Assembly (NCBI RefSeq): GCF_900496995.4
Contig: NC_044012.1
Coordinates: 3,348,001 to 3,412,000 of the forward strand
Source: Aquila chrysaetos chrysaetos
Taxonomy: Eukaryota > Chordata > Aves > Accipitriformes > Accipitridae
Direction: 5' to 3'
DNA: 64,000 nucleotides
Shown here: positions 27,771 through 42,800 of the stretch, one piece after another
Layout: each line of letters opens with the position of its first letter
Numbering within the stretch: position 1 is the stretch's first letter
The notes under the pieces: generated by a model
The model's input: only the letters and a program-made list of their open reading frames with translations
Database searches by the model: none
Told to the model about the DNA's origin: nothing
Position numbers and translations under genes: made by a program

Positions 27771-28939
27771 ATTCGGGCCGCCTTTAAGGGCGAATTTGTT
27801 TGCTGAGGGATGGCCGGGAGCATCACTCGCCGGGTCCCAGCTCTGCTCCGGCTCAGCCCCGCTGGTTTCTTTCGGTACCCAGGTCCTCGGGTCTGAATCC
27901 CAGCCAGTCAAAAAGCATCCCTCCGGGAAAATATTCTAGCTATCCCTCCCTGAGCAGGGATATAAATACCCGGAGATATTTTGAAGATCTCTGTGGGAAG
28001 CGATTGTGTCTAAGTGGTAGCGCTCGGAGCTTATTATCGCTGGAAGCGATTTGTATTGCAGGGACTGGGTCCTGCCAGAAAACTCCTAAAAAATCCTGCG
28101 CTGAAGACGGCTGTAAATTCCTGTGCTGCAATATTTCATCGAAGGACGTCATGGAAAATGTGGGCTTGGGGGGGGGGGGCGTCTCGGGACGGGCAGAGGG
28201 GGGAAAAGGGAGGCAAAGGGGGGGAAAAGTGTAAGATTTTCCTTTTTTTTTTTTTTCTTTTTTTTTTTTTTTTCCCGTTCTGACCAAAGCCTGAACTTCT
28301 GCCTGAGACACGGCGGCTGACAGCCAGCCCGCACCTCCCGGCAGCCGCGTTAGGCGCTTCGGCAGCTCTGCTTCGCACCCGCTCCCATGGTTTTGGGGTG
28401 GGGTTTTTGGGGTTTTGGTTGGGTTTTTTTTCCCCCCAAATGTCCTCCAGGTCCCGCTCGGTCCTGGAGGCCGGGCTCCGCCCGCTCGGAGCCCCGGGGA
28501 TGCGGCGGCGGGGGGGTCTGGTTGCCACGGGGAAAGGGCCCACCCGCGACCGAGCACACGCACACGCGTGGGGCAGAGTGTTGACGTGTGATGGACTCGC
28601 AAAAATGGTTGGGGGGTGCGTGTGTCCCCCTAAATACCACCTCTCCCTCGATCCGTTCACCACCCCCCCCCCAGCGCCCCTCTCCCCAGCCTTGAGCCCT
28701 TCGCTTCAACGCACCCCCTCGGCCTTAAATAAACATTTAGGGATCAATTTGCCGCGGATTTGGGGCCAGCGGCCACGGGGATGGCCGCGACTGAAAAAAA
28801 AAAAAAAAATAAAAACCCCAGCAGGGGGAAAAGGGCTGGTGCTGGGGAAAAGGAGCAGGAGGGGTCCTGCGGGTGGTGTTAATGCAAAGCAGGGGCAGCG
28901 GGGAGGGGGACATACATGAGGCGGTCACTCCCCTCGCCC

Positions 28940-28948
28940 TGGGTGGTC
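28940..28948 (-). promoter_or_regulatory. GLI consensus site upstream of FOXF1
   Basis: Forward TGGGTGGTC is the exact complement of the GLI consensus GACCACCCA. It lies 3.8 kb upstream of the FOXF1 start codon. Foxf1 is a Hedgehog/GLI target in gut and lung mesenchyme, so the location is sensible. Functional use is inferred. Confidence 0.45.
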
Positions 28949-29298
28949 TGGGCTCGCAGGAACACCCCGGCCCCTCTCGGAGCAGCACCCAGCCCGCCTA
29001 TAACAATACCACCTATATACATTTCCATACTCGGATTACACCCGGCCTGGTTGCAAAGTTGACTTCACTTAAGCAATTAGCTAGTAAAAATACCTTCGGC
29101 GCAGGAAAAGGAAGAAAGCTCGGATTTGTCTATTTTTACACAAAACACTGCCGAGTTTCGGGGAGGGGGAGGGAAGGGGAGCGGGTTTGGGAAGGAGCCG
29201 CTTGGGAAGCGCAGCGGGGCTGGGGGTGGTGGCGGGGAATATGCGGGGCCGGGCGGGCAAAGCGGTGCCGGGGTTAGTAGGGCTAATTGCTCTAGATG

Positions 29299-29360
29299 AT
29301 CTTCTTCTTCTTCTTCTTCTTCTTCTTCTTCTTCTTCTTCTTCTTCTTCTTCTTCTTCTT
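29299..29360. repeat. (CTT)n / (GAA)n triplet repeat, about 20 units
   Basis: Uninterrupted CTT units on the plus strand followed by a short T run. GAA/TTC repeats can form triplex DNA and are length-unstable elsewhere in vertebrates. Confidence 0.95.
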
Positions 29361-30422
29361 TTTTTTCCCTTCCCTGCATCTCTCCCCCGCCGGGGGCTGG
29401 GGGCGGACTTGATTAAACCACCCCAAACCACCAAAGCCAGTCCCGTTCATCTGCGGGGGCCAACCCGCATCTTCAACCCAGAAACTTTCCCGTCCTCTCC
29501 CTTCCAAAACCCCATCCCAGGCCCATCTTGAACCTGAAAGCGCTTCTAGGACCTGCGCGGAGGTTTTATAAGCAATCAAGTGTCACCACCAACCCCTCTC
29601 CCGGCGTGTTTCTCTCCCCTCCATCCCTCCAAGGCCGGCACGGACCCGCACACCATCATCCCCCTCGTACATCAGACACGACGCGGTCCGGCTTTTCCTC
29701 CCCAAAATTCTCTTTTCCCCAAAAAACCCTCTCTTTTCCCCAATTCACGGGCTCGCTTTAAAACCCTGCAACCTTTCTGCTATTCCCACGGCGAGGCCTG
29801 TAAAACCCGGAGCGATATATTTCAATTTTTAACGTTTGCTGGTTATAATAAATACATCGGAAACCAAATCTTCACACTCCGAAAAGATACTGAGAGAGTG
29901 AGAAAGGGCTTTCGTGCAGGGACTGATAGTCTTTGAAGGGGAATGGTCTGATTTTGGGAGAGTTTTTGTGCTCGGAGATATTTTATTTCCTAGTGGAAAC
30001 GCTGCCCGTGGCGACGGTTTTGAGCGTGGGTTTTACACGAGCTCTTTTGTGTTGTGTTTCGAGCTCCATCCCCGGGGATTTTGGGGACAGGTCGGGGAGA
30101 TTCAGTCGCAGAGCGATGTAAAGCAAAGAAAAACACCCTTTTCGCGGCCGGGGGCGAGGGGGGGGGCACATTCGATGCGGAGCTCAGGGTCAGTGATGCG
30201 CTCCCCCCGCTAAAAATAAATCCAGCGACAAGCGGAAGGTTTATTCTGCATCAGCTGCCCCGGGGGCTGGAAACACCCGGGGAAGGGGAACGTTTCCCCG
30301 ATTTGGGGGGGGGGGGGGGTTGGTTTTTCCCCCTCCCTGAGCAGCAGCTCTGCTCCCCTCCCGACGGCCCCGGACGGGAGGGAGCAGCGGCCGCCGGCTC
30401 CCGGGCAGCCGGAGCAGCCCGT

Positions 30423-30456
30423 TCTCCTCCTCCTCCTCCTCCTCCTCCTCCTCCTC
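30423..30456. repeat. (CTC)n triplet repeat, about 11 units
   Basis: Uninterrupted CTC units on the plus strand, (GAG)n on the minus strand, inside the GC-rich FOXF1 upstream region. Confidence 0.93.
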
Positions 30457-31561
30457 AAGGGAAAAACTCCAGAAATAACTGCCCCCCCCTCTTTCCACCC
30501 CTCTCCGCGGGTACCTGCCCCCGGCCTGGGGCTCTCTCCTGCTTGTCCCCGACCCCAAAGCTCCCCCCTTGCCCCGGGAACAGGAGGGCCGGTGCTTTCA
30601 ACAAGAGGATTTATTTTGCGGAGAGGGGGCAGACGATGGGAAGGGGAAGGAGAGAGGGGGGAAAAAAAAAAAAAAAAGAAAGCCCCTGATGTGAAATCCC
30701 TCTTGGTTGTATCACAGATGTGACAGGCGCCCCGGAGGCTGCTCACAACTGCTCGCGAATAAGGCGGAGAGAGTTTGGGAACGCGATCGATATCTATCTT
30801 TCCTTTAAAAAGGTATTAAATTATCATTTAAAACTGTAAAAGCGAATCTGGAAGACGGGGGCTTTGGGGGGGGGGCTTTCTCTCTGCAGAGGGTGCAGCG
30901 GGATGGACCCGCAGCACTGCGGTGCGGCCTGCAACGGGCGGGGGGGGGGGGGGGGTTTCTTCTTCTTTTTTTTTTTTTTTCCCCTTCCTTTCTCTCTTCC
31001 TTTCCCCAATCTTGAAAGAGAGCACGCTGCAGCAGCCAGCACATCTGCTCCGCTCCCAGCCAGCAGCCCTAAAAGCCCTGGCTCCTGCAGCCCTGCCACC
31101 CCCCCCCCCCCCCCCCCCCCCCCCAGAGCGCAGATTTCCACGCGCGGTCCGCAAGAAGGTGACAAAGTTTTCAAGCGACTTACCTTGAGTGACAGGTCTC
31201 CTGATGGGACGATGCTCAAAAGGGTGGGGTTTTTTTTGGGGGGTGGGGGGACAAATGGGGGTCTCTGCCCCCCTGCCTTCCTATTCTCCTTCCCCCCCAC
31301 CCCTTGTGTGTGCCCGTGGCATCCGCCGGAGCTGAGCATCAGGCTCCTGGCATTCAACTGCACAGATTTATACCCCCCCCCCCAAAAAAAAAAATTAACC
31401 CCCAAAATCAACCCACCCTCATCCCTAAAGCAGCCTCGGAGCAGGCGAGGGGTCCGAAGCCCGTTCCCATCCCCGGACCGGCGGCGGAGGCAGAAAAGGG
31501 CATTTCGAGAGGCAGCAGGAGTTTTCGCCGATTTCTTTTTATTAAAGCACCCCCGAGCCCG

Positions 31562-31585
31562 TGTTTACATTGCTCAGTATAAACA
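31562..31585. promoter_or_regulatory. Inverted pair of forkhead motifs
   Basis: TGTTTAC (31562-31568) and ATAAACA (31579-31585) form an inverted pair of forkhead core motifs (RTAAACA), 1.2 kb upstream of the FOXF1 ATG. Autoregulation is possible but not shown. Confidence 0.3.
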
Positions 31586-32783
31586 TCCTGCCCGGGCCCG
31601 CCGAGCTTAAAAGAGCGCACGAAGAGGGGGTTTAAAGTGGGTGAAACTCCGCGCTGCGCGGAGACAGCGCTCGGGCAGCTCCTCCGCCGCCCGCGGAACC
31701 TAGCGCGCCCCCTTCCCCTTCCACGACCCGCGTGGGGGCCCTTCTCACCCTTCCCCGTGATTTTCAGCAGAGGGAAGGAGGGAAAAAGGGGTGGAATGGG
31801 GGGGGGGGGAGGCGCGGGGGGAAGGGTGGCGGAGCCCCACGCAGCGCCGCGATCATGCGTGGCACACACATATACACACTGCCCCCCCCCCCCCGAGGCG
31901 GGCAGGGATGGATGAATGGCGCAGCCCCCCGGGGGTCGGGCAGGGCGGCGTGGAAAGGGCTCTTTAAAAAGCTGCCCCCACCAGCTGGGAGCGGACCGGG
32001 GAGGGGGGCCGGGCCGGTGAAGGGGGCCGCCCGGGAGGGCGTGGGGGAGCGGGTCGGGGCGGGGATCTCCTCTCCGTTCTTACGTCTTGTCAAGGAGCGG
32101 CAGACGTTGTTGCAAAGAGATAAAGTAAAAGGCGAGCGGCCGGATCGGGCTGGAGGGGGGGGGGGGGGGGGGCGGCAGACTCGACAGCCACCGCGATGGG
32201 AAGCAGCTCCCCGCAGCACCAACCCAGCTAGAGCCGGGAACGGGGCGGGGGGGGGGACACGACGGTGGCGGAGGCGGCGGGGGGGGGATCGGCGGCGGTC
32301 CCGGGCAGCGGGGCAGGCGGAGGCCGCCGGTTTTTCTCTCTCTCTCTCCCTGCAGCAGCAGCAACCGAGCTCAGATCCCTTCCACCCGGCCCCCCCCCCC
32401 CCCCCATCCCGCCTCCCTGCGGTGTGTGTGTGTGTCCCCCCCCTCCTCCTCTCTCCCCCGACCCTCCGCCTCTCGCTCGCCTTCTGCAGCCGGGCTCGGA
32501 TTTAGGGATAAAGTGGGAGGAGGAGGAGGGAAAGGAAGGCGGAGGGGGGGGGGGGGGAGGTTGGGGGGGGGTGGTGTATCGTCGTCGCTTCCATTTGTTT
32601 ATCCCCCGAGGGGTGAAGTCTCCCGGTGGAAAGCAAGCCCGCCGGGGGGCCGGGAGGAGACCGGGGGGGGGTGGGTGGGTGGGTGAGCGGCGGCGAGCCC
32701 CCAGCAGCGTGGCCTTTTGGGGGGGCCCGTGGGGGAGGGTGGCGGAGGAGGGCCGGGGCTGGCCGCCGCGGACCTGGCCGTAG

Positions 32784-35735
<2,952 letters not shown>

Positions 35736-37050
35736 TACGGGGCGGAAAAAACACCTCCTGGGGCCGGCAAGGCCTGACCCGGGCATCGAGAAATTCCCCC
35801 AGCCCGTCCCAGGACCCTCTCGGTGGAAAGAGGAATGGGGGGGGTCTCTGCAAACTGGTTTTGTTCCGGAGGTATAGACGGGAACCCCGGGGCTGAGCCT
35901 GCCCCGCAGCTGAGCATCGGCCGGACCCGGCTTCCATCCCGGGTTTTTAATGACAGACGGTCTCTGCCTTCTTCTGCTTCTGCTTCTTCGCTTGGGGTTG
36001 GGTTGAGAAGAAAGGAAAACCAGCCCCCCCACCCTCCACTCCCACCCCTCTCCGAAAACCCCGACGGCGGGTTTGGGTTAAGGGTTTGACAAATGAGGTT
36101 TTGATGTTTCTTTAAAAAAAAATAACCCCCAAACCAAATTCAATTACTAATTCAGTTTTGGAATTGGCATGGAGCGATGCTATCATCCCGGTTGGTGGGC
36201 GCAGAGCCGGATCGGGATAGGGTGGGGGGGGAGCTGGAAAGAACCCCGACCCCCCCAAAGCCGGCGTATCCTGCGCCCGCGGCCCCTCCGCGCTGCACCG
36301 CGGGGAGGAGCGGGCTCACCGCCGGGGTCTCCCCGCCCCAACCCCGTCGGTCCCGTCTCACTTCCAGCCACTTCTTCCGAGAAATACCTTTTTTCTTTTT
36401 TTTTCCTTTTTTTTTTTTTTTTTTTTTTTTTGCCGGCAGACACCCAGCGGGAAAAAATCTCTCAGAGGGATTTTTTTTTTGGTTTTAGCTATTTTTTTTT
36501 TTTCCCTGCATAAAGACTGCAGGATCAGACCCTGTGCGGAGAGAATAAGGCACTTTGAAAAGAGACAGCCATGCTCATTCTGTTATTTATTCTACATTTT
36601 TTTGTTGTTGCTAATAATCGAGACACGAGTAGTCTCAGTTGATCAGTATTAAATCGGTGAATCTCTGTTGGCAATATTTGCCATATAGATTTTTTTTTTT
36701 TTTTAGTTAACCTTTGTAAATTTTAAACCGATCATGGTCTCTGTGTAAAGACAATCCTCCATATGTTTTTATAGAAATATATATATAATGAAGGATTATT
36801 GCCCTCCCTCCCCCTCTATATTTTTTTTTCCGCCCTGACTTTGTACAGTTCGGTGACACCTATTTTAATTCTTTCTGCACTGTATAAAATTGTAATTATG
36901 TGGGTTGGTTTTTTTTTTCAGCCTGCCCTTTTGTGTACGTTTTGTCCCTAAAGAAAAAAAAAAATCGAACCGAAATAAAACATGTATGTTATTTGTACAT
37001 GGGCTTCACGATTGTATGAGCAGCAAATAAACGAGCATGCGGTGTTAACA
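35736..37050 (+). other. FOXF1: FOXF1 3'UTR with two poly(A) signals
   Basis: About 1.3 kb after the TGA. It starts GC-rich, has a 25-bp T run (36407-36431), then becomes AT-rich from about 36540. Two AATAAA hexamers lie at 36974-36979 and 37026-37031, so the transcript probably ends near 36990-37050. No coding potential was seen. The exact end is inferred. Confidence 0.75.
36974..37031 (+). terminator. FOXF1: FOXF1 polyadenylation signals (two AATAAA)
   Basis: AATAAA occurs at 36974-36979 and again at 37026-37031, about 1.25-1.3 kb downstream of the FOXF1 stop codon at the end of the AT-rich UTR. Sequence after the second signal turns GC-rich again. Confidence 0.7.
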
Positions 37051-37325
37051 GGCGTAATTATCTGAGGAGTCTGTGGCCTCCGCCGGGCTCCGCGGAGCGC
37101 TCCGCACTGCGCGGAGGGGCCGCGGAGCGCCCGGCCCGGCCGCTGCAAACCTTCGTGCGTTTGATGCAAGAATTCCCCATCTCGGTGCAGACTCGAAAGG
37201 GCCTTTTTGGGGTTTGGCTGCGGCTTCCGAGGGGTCCTGTGTCCCGGGCTGCTTATCCCTTTCGCTGCGCAGAAATATTTAAAATTAGGCTAATGAAGCG
37301 AGGAGGGAAGAAAACCGGAGGTGAT

Positions 37326-37353
37326 TTTTATTTATTATTATTATTATTATTAT
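37326..37353. repeat. (TTA)n microsatellite
   Basis: About eight ATT/TTA units just downstream of the FOXF1 poly(A) signals. Confidence 0.85.
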
Positions 37354-37899
37354 CTCATTTTTTCCCCCAAGGAGAAAGCAAAAGGCGGTGTTTGACAGCT
37401 CTTTGCCTCTTACTCGGAGACAAGGCGAGTCGCTGCAGGGATGGAGCCTGCGGCTCCTTTTCGCTCTTCCTCCACCCCGGGAGGGAACACGGGCATTTTT
37501 CGGGCAGCCCGAGCCGCGCATCCCCGTGGATCCGCGCCGCGCTCAACCCCGGCTCCACGGAACCTCCGCTGGTAATAGCCACGGCCGCACGGAGGAGAGC
37601 TCCGTGTGAAAAAAAAAAAAAATATATATATATATAAAATAATAAAAATCAAGCAGATGAACTCCTGCACCATCACCATCCAGTGCTGGGCAGCAATAAG
37701 ACTGCAGCGAGGGGAGAGTAGGCAGCGGGAACACAAGCCCGGCTCATCTGAAAAATAGGTCTTTTCCTCCAAAGTTTGGGTTTATTTGGTCTAATTGAGG
37801 ATGCTACCATATCCAGGAAATTTTGCTTTAATCCGTGGGCCAACAAGTCTATATCAACACTCATACTATGAATATACACACACATAAAAAATAGACACA

Positions 37900-38060
37900 C
37901 ACAAATTAATCTGATTACTTGGCTGTGTATTTCTGTCTTTATGTAGGGAAGTTAGGTTACTGCACACTAATTAGCCCAGCTGTATGTAATCAGCTTAGTT
38001 AAAAGCAAAGTTAGCTGGTAACAACAACAACAAAAAAATCTGATTATTCTTTTAATTAAG
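37900..38060. promoter_or_regulatory. Homeodomain-site cluster 3' of FOXF1
   Basis: Within 160 bp: ATTAAT (37905-37910), TGATTA (37912-37917), CTAATTAG (37967-37974), TAATCA (37987-37992), TGATTA (38041-38046) and TTAATTAA (38052-38059). The segment is AT-rich but not a simple repeat. An enhancer role is inferred only from the site density. Confidence 0.3.
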
Positions 38061-39653
38061 GCAGGTGGGAGAGGCCTTACCAGAGTTGGTGGAGGCCTTT
38101 ATCAGAGAGGGTGTTTTGGGTTTGTTGGGGGGGTGGGTTTTTGGGGGGGTTTCTTTTGGGGTTTTTTTTTTTTGAGAGTAGGTCTGTTTAAGCTAGCAGT
38201 AATCAACCTGCAGTATTTATTGGCGTTTCCCTGGTTTTATGCCTCTATGGGTTGATCCTTCCCTCCATCGCCTGCGCTGCCGCCCATCCCTGGTGGAGGT
38301 GAGCTGCGTTGTTACCATCCTTTTTATATCTGAGCTGAAGACTGAGGTTTTTGCTCCTGAAGCACATATCTGCTCTAGGTGTGGCTGAGATAAAGGTCCA
38401 GGGTTAGGAGTTCAGTCTCTGCCAAGTGGTTCTTCCTTCCTTGAAATCTCACTGTCACTCCTAAGGTTCATTTTCCTCCTTCAGATGAATTTTGGACTCA
38501 CTCGTTCGCCTGCGGCACCGATACCTTCACGGCTTGGCCTCCGCTGGGCTGGAAAGGGCAGGCAGGCACCTTGCGAGCCTCAGGTCCAGCTTGAAGGGGT
38601 TTGATATCTGGTCCCCAACAAAGGTTTACGTGATTCATTTTTCTCCCTCCCGTCGGTTTCCAAACCTGGAAAAACAGAACCACCGCATACCGTGGACGCC
38701 ACATATTCCTCAAGCCAGTGAGCGCAGTCTAAACAGACAGCTCTCCATCTCAGACACCTACATCGGGGAGGAGAGGATGAAACCCCACAGGCTCCTGCCC
38801 CCGGCCCTTCTTCTGCACAAGACAAACGTGATTTTTTTTCCCCGCATATATTGTCCCAGGGGATGGCAAAAAAACCCCAGCCGCTATCACAAGCGGTCCC
38901 TTTGTACAAGCTCCGCTCGTACGTTTGCAGGATCGGTTGGGCTCTGGTGGGAGGCGAGGAGAAATAAGCTTGCTCAAAAATGCTGTTGGAGCCTTGTAAG
39001 AGGAGATGAGACATAGGCTTGCTCGGAAATGCAGTATTTGCTCACGTAACGGCCCAGATCTGATTGTGGTCAGCTGCTGTGGCTCAGTTCGGTATCAGTG
39101 ATCTGCTCTCCGCTCCCCGTCACCCACTTCCCAACGTGTAGGTGATACAACAACACGGTTTTCTTTGGGTTTTTTGGCATTTCTACTCCAGGAAAGAGTT
39201 TCTCATTGCGGATGCCCTGTGAAGGGCCCATGAGTTTTCTACAGGGCTGAAATTTTTTGGAGGGTGAGGAGAAACAGGGTCTGGCGTCTCCGGTGGGATT
39301 TGGCACAAGACGTGTCCCTGGCTCAGGGACCATGGGGGTCCCCAGGCGCGCTGCACCCCGGGCTCGTAGCAAGGATTCGGATGGCGAGGCCACGTCGGCA
39401 GCCTCGACGCTTCCCTCTGCTCCTCCCTGGGTTCTCCCACCCATCCCTGCGGACCCCCCCTGCCCAAGCTGGAGCTCCCCATCACCTACGGCTGTCACCT
39501 GCCCCGGGACTTGTGTCCCCAGGGATGCTTATGGGGGGGGACGAGGGGGTGGGGGGTACAGCTTGAGGGAGCGTGGGCTCACGCAGGGATCCCAAAGCAG
39601 AGATGTGCGCCGTGGAGACCCCGCCAAAGGAGATGTGGGGTTGAGTCCTTACT

Positions 39654-39692
39654 GGGGGGGGGGGGGGGGGGCACATATTTTTTGGGGGGGGG
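39654..39692. repeat. G-rich homopolymer cluster 3' of FOXF1
   Basis: G18 at 39654-39671, followed within 20 bp by a second run of about ten G. Further G runs occur to 39840. It adjoins the CTCF-like site. Confidence 0.88.
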
Positions 39693-39858
39693 GGGCATCG
39701 AGGCGATCTGCTGTCGTTTTTAGGGGGAGGGGGACAGCATCTGGGCAGGGATGCCGTCGAGGGGCTTTTTTGGAGAAGGGGGGGGGGTTGGAGGGATCCC
39801 CGCCGGGGGCCGGGCTGGGGGGGGGGGCACCGGGGGGGGCGCGGTTCCCTTGGCGACA

Positions 39859-39872
39859 GCGCCACCTGGTGT
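39859..39872 (-). promoter_or_regulatory. CTCF-like motif 3' of FOXF1
   Basis: On the minus strand ACACCAGGTGGCGC matches 13 of 14 positions of the CTCF core CCASYAGRKGGCRS. It lies about 2.8 kb past the FOXF1 poly(A) signals, within a GC-rich block. Confidence 0.45.
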
Positions 39873-42800
39873 CGTCGGACCGGCGCGAATTTTTCCCCAA
39901 ATTAGGCTTAAAACCCCGGGCGATTCTGACCTTTTCGCCACGGGCTGGCTGTTAAAGGTTTGCTGCTTGCTTTTATTTTTATTTTTTTAGTTATTTATTT
40001 TTTCTCCTTCCGGCATCCGGAGCTCCGAAAGTGAATGTCTCCTTTATCGCATCTTCAGATTTAGTATCGCGATATTGGCGATGGAACGCGCCAGGTGAAA
40101 CTCGTTTATGGGATGCTTCTGGATTAGGCCTGTTCCGCAGCTGGGTGGGAGAGATGGGGATACCTGGCATGGGATAGCTCATGAACAAGGATACTCAGCA
40201 TGGGATGCTCTCGGATGCGGTTGGTTACCCAGATTAGCAGAAAAGCGGGTACCTTGGAGATTTAAATGGTGGGAACAGACACCTTGAATCTTAAATGGAT
40301 ATTTGGAAGGCCAGGTTCTGACTTTGGTACCAACTTCTTAGCAGGTAAAGGCTCAGATCCGTCAGAGTAATTGGGTGCCTGATTTCTCCCTCAAAACCAA
40401 GAAGTTTGGGACCTGTGTACCTCAGGGGATCCGAGCCACAGTTCCTGGCACTCTTGGAAAGGGGACTTTGATTTCTGTGTCACTGAAATGCTTTAGAAGA
40501 CCACACCTGAACATTTGTTCCATTTCCATGCATATTTACAAGCACAACTGCTGCCTGACACCCATCTCTGCAGGAAAAGACAGTGCCGGGTTCTTCTCTG
40601 GGCTTTGCATTTGCATATCCCTGCCAAGAAATCTTTGCCACTGGGAGACATCCTCAGGAACAAAATACCTGATGCAGGTGAGTGTGCGTCTGGCTACAGG
40701 AGACCCCCCCCTGATGAGCAGGAGGTGCCCTGAGTGCTAGCAGCAGCTTTGCAATCGTGAGCTGATGTTATTCATAAAAACAATTATCAGAACAGCCCAA
40801 CAAGTGAGAAAAGGCATGCAGCTCAGCTGCTTTTTTTAAATGACATTCACTGCCAGTATTGATCTTGCCCAGTAAGAAACTAAAATCAGGATATTGTTAA
40901 GGAAAGATAACAGAAGGAATAAGCTTTATTGTTGTTGGGCTTCTGGCTTGGAGAGCTGTCTGTTTTCACAGGCTCTTTGAGACCAATTCCCATTATCACA
41001 GATTACTCTGATCCATCAAACTTCTGATAAATGTTTTAACTTCAATCTTAAAATGAGCTAAATTTTTGCAAGGGAGATGCAGATCCTTCAGAAAATTTCA
41101 CTGAGGTGAATCGCTGTGTCGTAAACATGAATTTCCTCTTCTCGGACACTTCTCATAGGTCCTCCGAGAGATCCCAAGAAGCCCACAGGCCACTGGTACA
41201 AACATCAGAGAGCAAATGACAATTCTAGAGGTCAAACCATCTCTGCTTAATCACGGAAAGAGATGCAGGGATGCTGGCAGTGCCACTTTACTTCAGTGGT
41301 TCTTACATTGGTGTAAATACATGAGCCTGAACATAGCCATTTCTTTATTTAAAGCAGCAGGAGTTGAAAAACCCAGAACGGTACAGAAAGTGCAGTTCTG
41401 TGGCTCGGCTCAGCTTCAGGCTAATTACTGGAAAAATAAGCAAACACACCTGGGAAAGCAAGATGACAGGGCCTGGAAAGCTTTGCAAGGACTTACAGTA
41501 CCAAGAGTTCACTTGGAGCAGAACTTTTTACAGCAATTGTGTTTCTCTGTGGTGGTAAAGAAAAGCCGCTGCAGACCAGCTACCCGAGCAACTGCCTCCT
41601 TCAGAGAGATGGAAACGCCACGCTTCGGAGTCTGAGCAGTGCAGGTGCCTGGAAACACTCTGAAAACACGATATCCCTCTGCAAAAATGTAAGTATTACT
41701 CTTGTCTGAACAAGTATTCACTCAAAAACACCAAGGAGTGGCAGCAATTAATACACTAATGCCTAGAAACGTAGAAGCTTTTGCAGCATTTCGTGAATGT
41801 TGCCCTTCTTTCCCTGCCCTTTTTTTCTCCCATCTAACAGCCCTGTGTGTTTGCCTTATTCCTTAAAGAAAGAAAATCACCCTGGTTTAGGTCCACGTCT
41901 TTCTGCATGGGATGGGTGGACCGTAACACACCTATGTGACTTGCTAGACCTCTGGAGGAGGCACGTTTTGGGAAAAGTATCTCAGTTTCTCTCTCACGTC
42001 TTGTCCCACAGGGCGAGAGCACTGCGGTTTATGTCCCCGGACTGGAAGGAGGCTTGTGTTGGGTGCTTTGGCCAGAAGGCTCGTCTCGAGCCGGAGGACG
42101 CGCAGGATGGCACGCTTCCCAGCCACAGCTGGGCTGGCCGGCGGCTCTGCCTGGTGTGCGGAGGCAGAGCGACCACGATGCTGCAGCTCTCCACTGGGAA
42201 GCAACAAGATGCCCGTCTGGCACACCAGGTAGCTGTCACGTAGAAAAGGCCAAAGGCTGCCACGCTAGGGGTTTTGGGGGATTTTTTTTGAGAGCTTTTG
42301 ATGAGTTTCTAGTCTGTTCTCTCCAGTTGTTTTCCAAAGTGGTAGGCATTACCGCTTGGATCTAGTCTATCAGGAGCCATCTCCGCCTTCCTCATTTTCC
42401 CATCTGTAAAACGTGGATGTTACTGGGGCCACTGTAAAGATTGACTAGATAGGTCCGTATCCTGAACTCATTTCTCCCAGTGACTTCAGTGGGATGCCCA
42501 GCCCAGAACAATGGCAGGATACACGACCCTAAACATTTCTGCAGTGCTTTGAAAGATGAAAAGCAGTGACTTTTATACCTATGTCAGTGTAGGGGCAGGG
42601 AAATGTTTCATGATGTTTATAGCAGACATCACGGACATTACACATGAAAACATGGGAAATGGTGCACTTTTCTTGTAGGGAGATAATCTTTAATAGATGG
42701 CAATGAGGAAATAAAAGCATTCGTACACAACAGCCTACCTCACGGAGGGGTACGTTTGCCCGAGTAACGTGGCCACAGCCGCAGATGTTTCCTCCAGCGC

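Larger units (their letters stand above)
30305..32557. repeat. Series of long G or C homopolymers upstream of FOXF1
   Basis: G15 (30305-30319), G16 (30940-30955), C26 (31099-31124), G18 (32155-32172), C16 (32390-32405) and G14 (32544-32557), plus many shorter runs. Such tracts are potential G-quadruplex formers and are error-prone in sequencing, so exact lengths may be uncertain. Confidence 0.9.
22500..32783. promoter_or_regulatory. FOXF1: GC-rich FOXF1 promoter-proximal region and CpG island
   Basis: GC and CpG rise from about 22.6 kb and are dense from about 25.8 kb up to the FOXF1 ATG. No supported coding exon was found; long ORFs here (up to 323 codons) are products of GC-rich composition. 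It holds a GLI consensus site, paired forkhead motifs, triplet repeats and many G/C runs. The transcription start is not evident; no TATA box lies near the ATG. In mammals the lncRNA FENDRR starts divergently about 1-2 kb upstream of FOXF1, but I cannot identify its exons here. Confidence 0.65.

Noticed and set aside
27961..27968. TATAAATA box that could start a transcript
   Set aside because: The motif is exact, but no supported exon or ORF follows and similar TATAAATA strings occur elsewhere (for example 3032-3039).
29000..32700. Divergent lncRNA FENDRR
   Set aside because: Expected from mammalian synteny but I can see no exon or conserved segment that identifies it, so it is not annotated.
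38492..39016. 174-codon ORF downstream of FOXF1
   Set aside because: No recognisable family, no splice partners, and an overlapping minus-strand ORF of similar length. It probably arose by chance.
38952..39032. Pair of similar 33-bp segments about 48 bp apart (GGCTTGCTC-AAATGC)
   Set aside because: Imperfect and only two copies. Too weak to call a repeat family or regulatory array.
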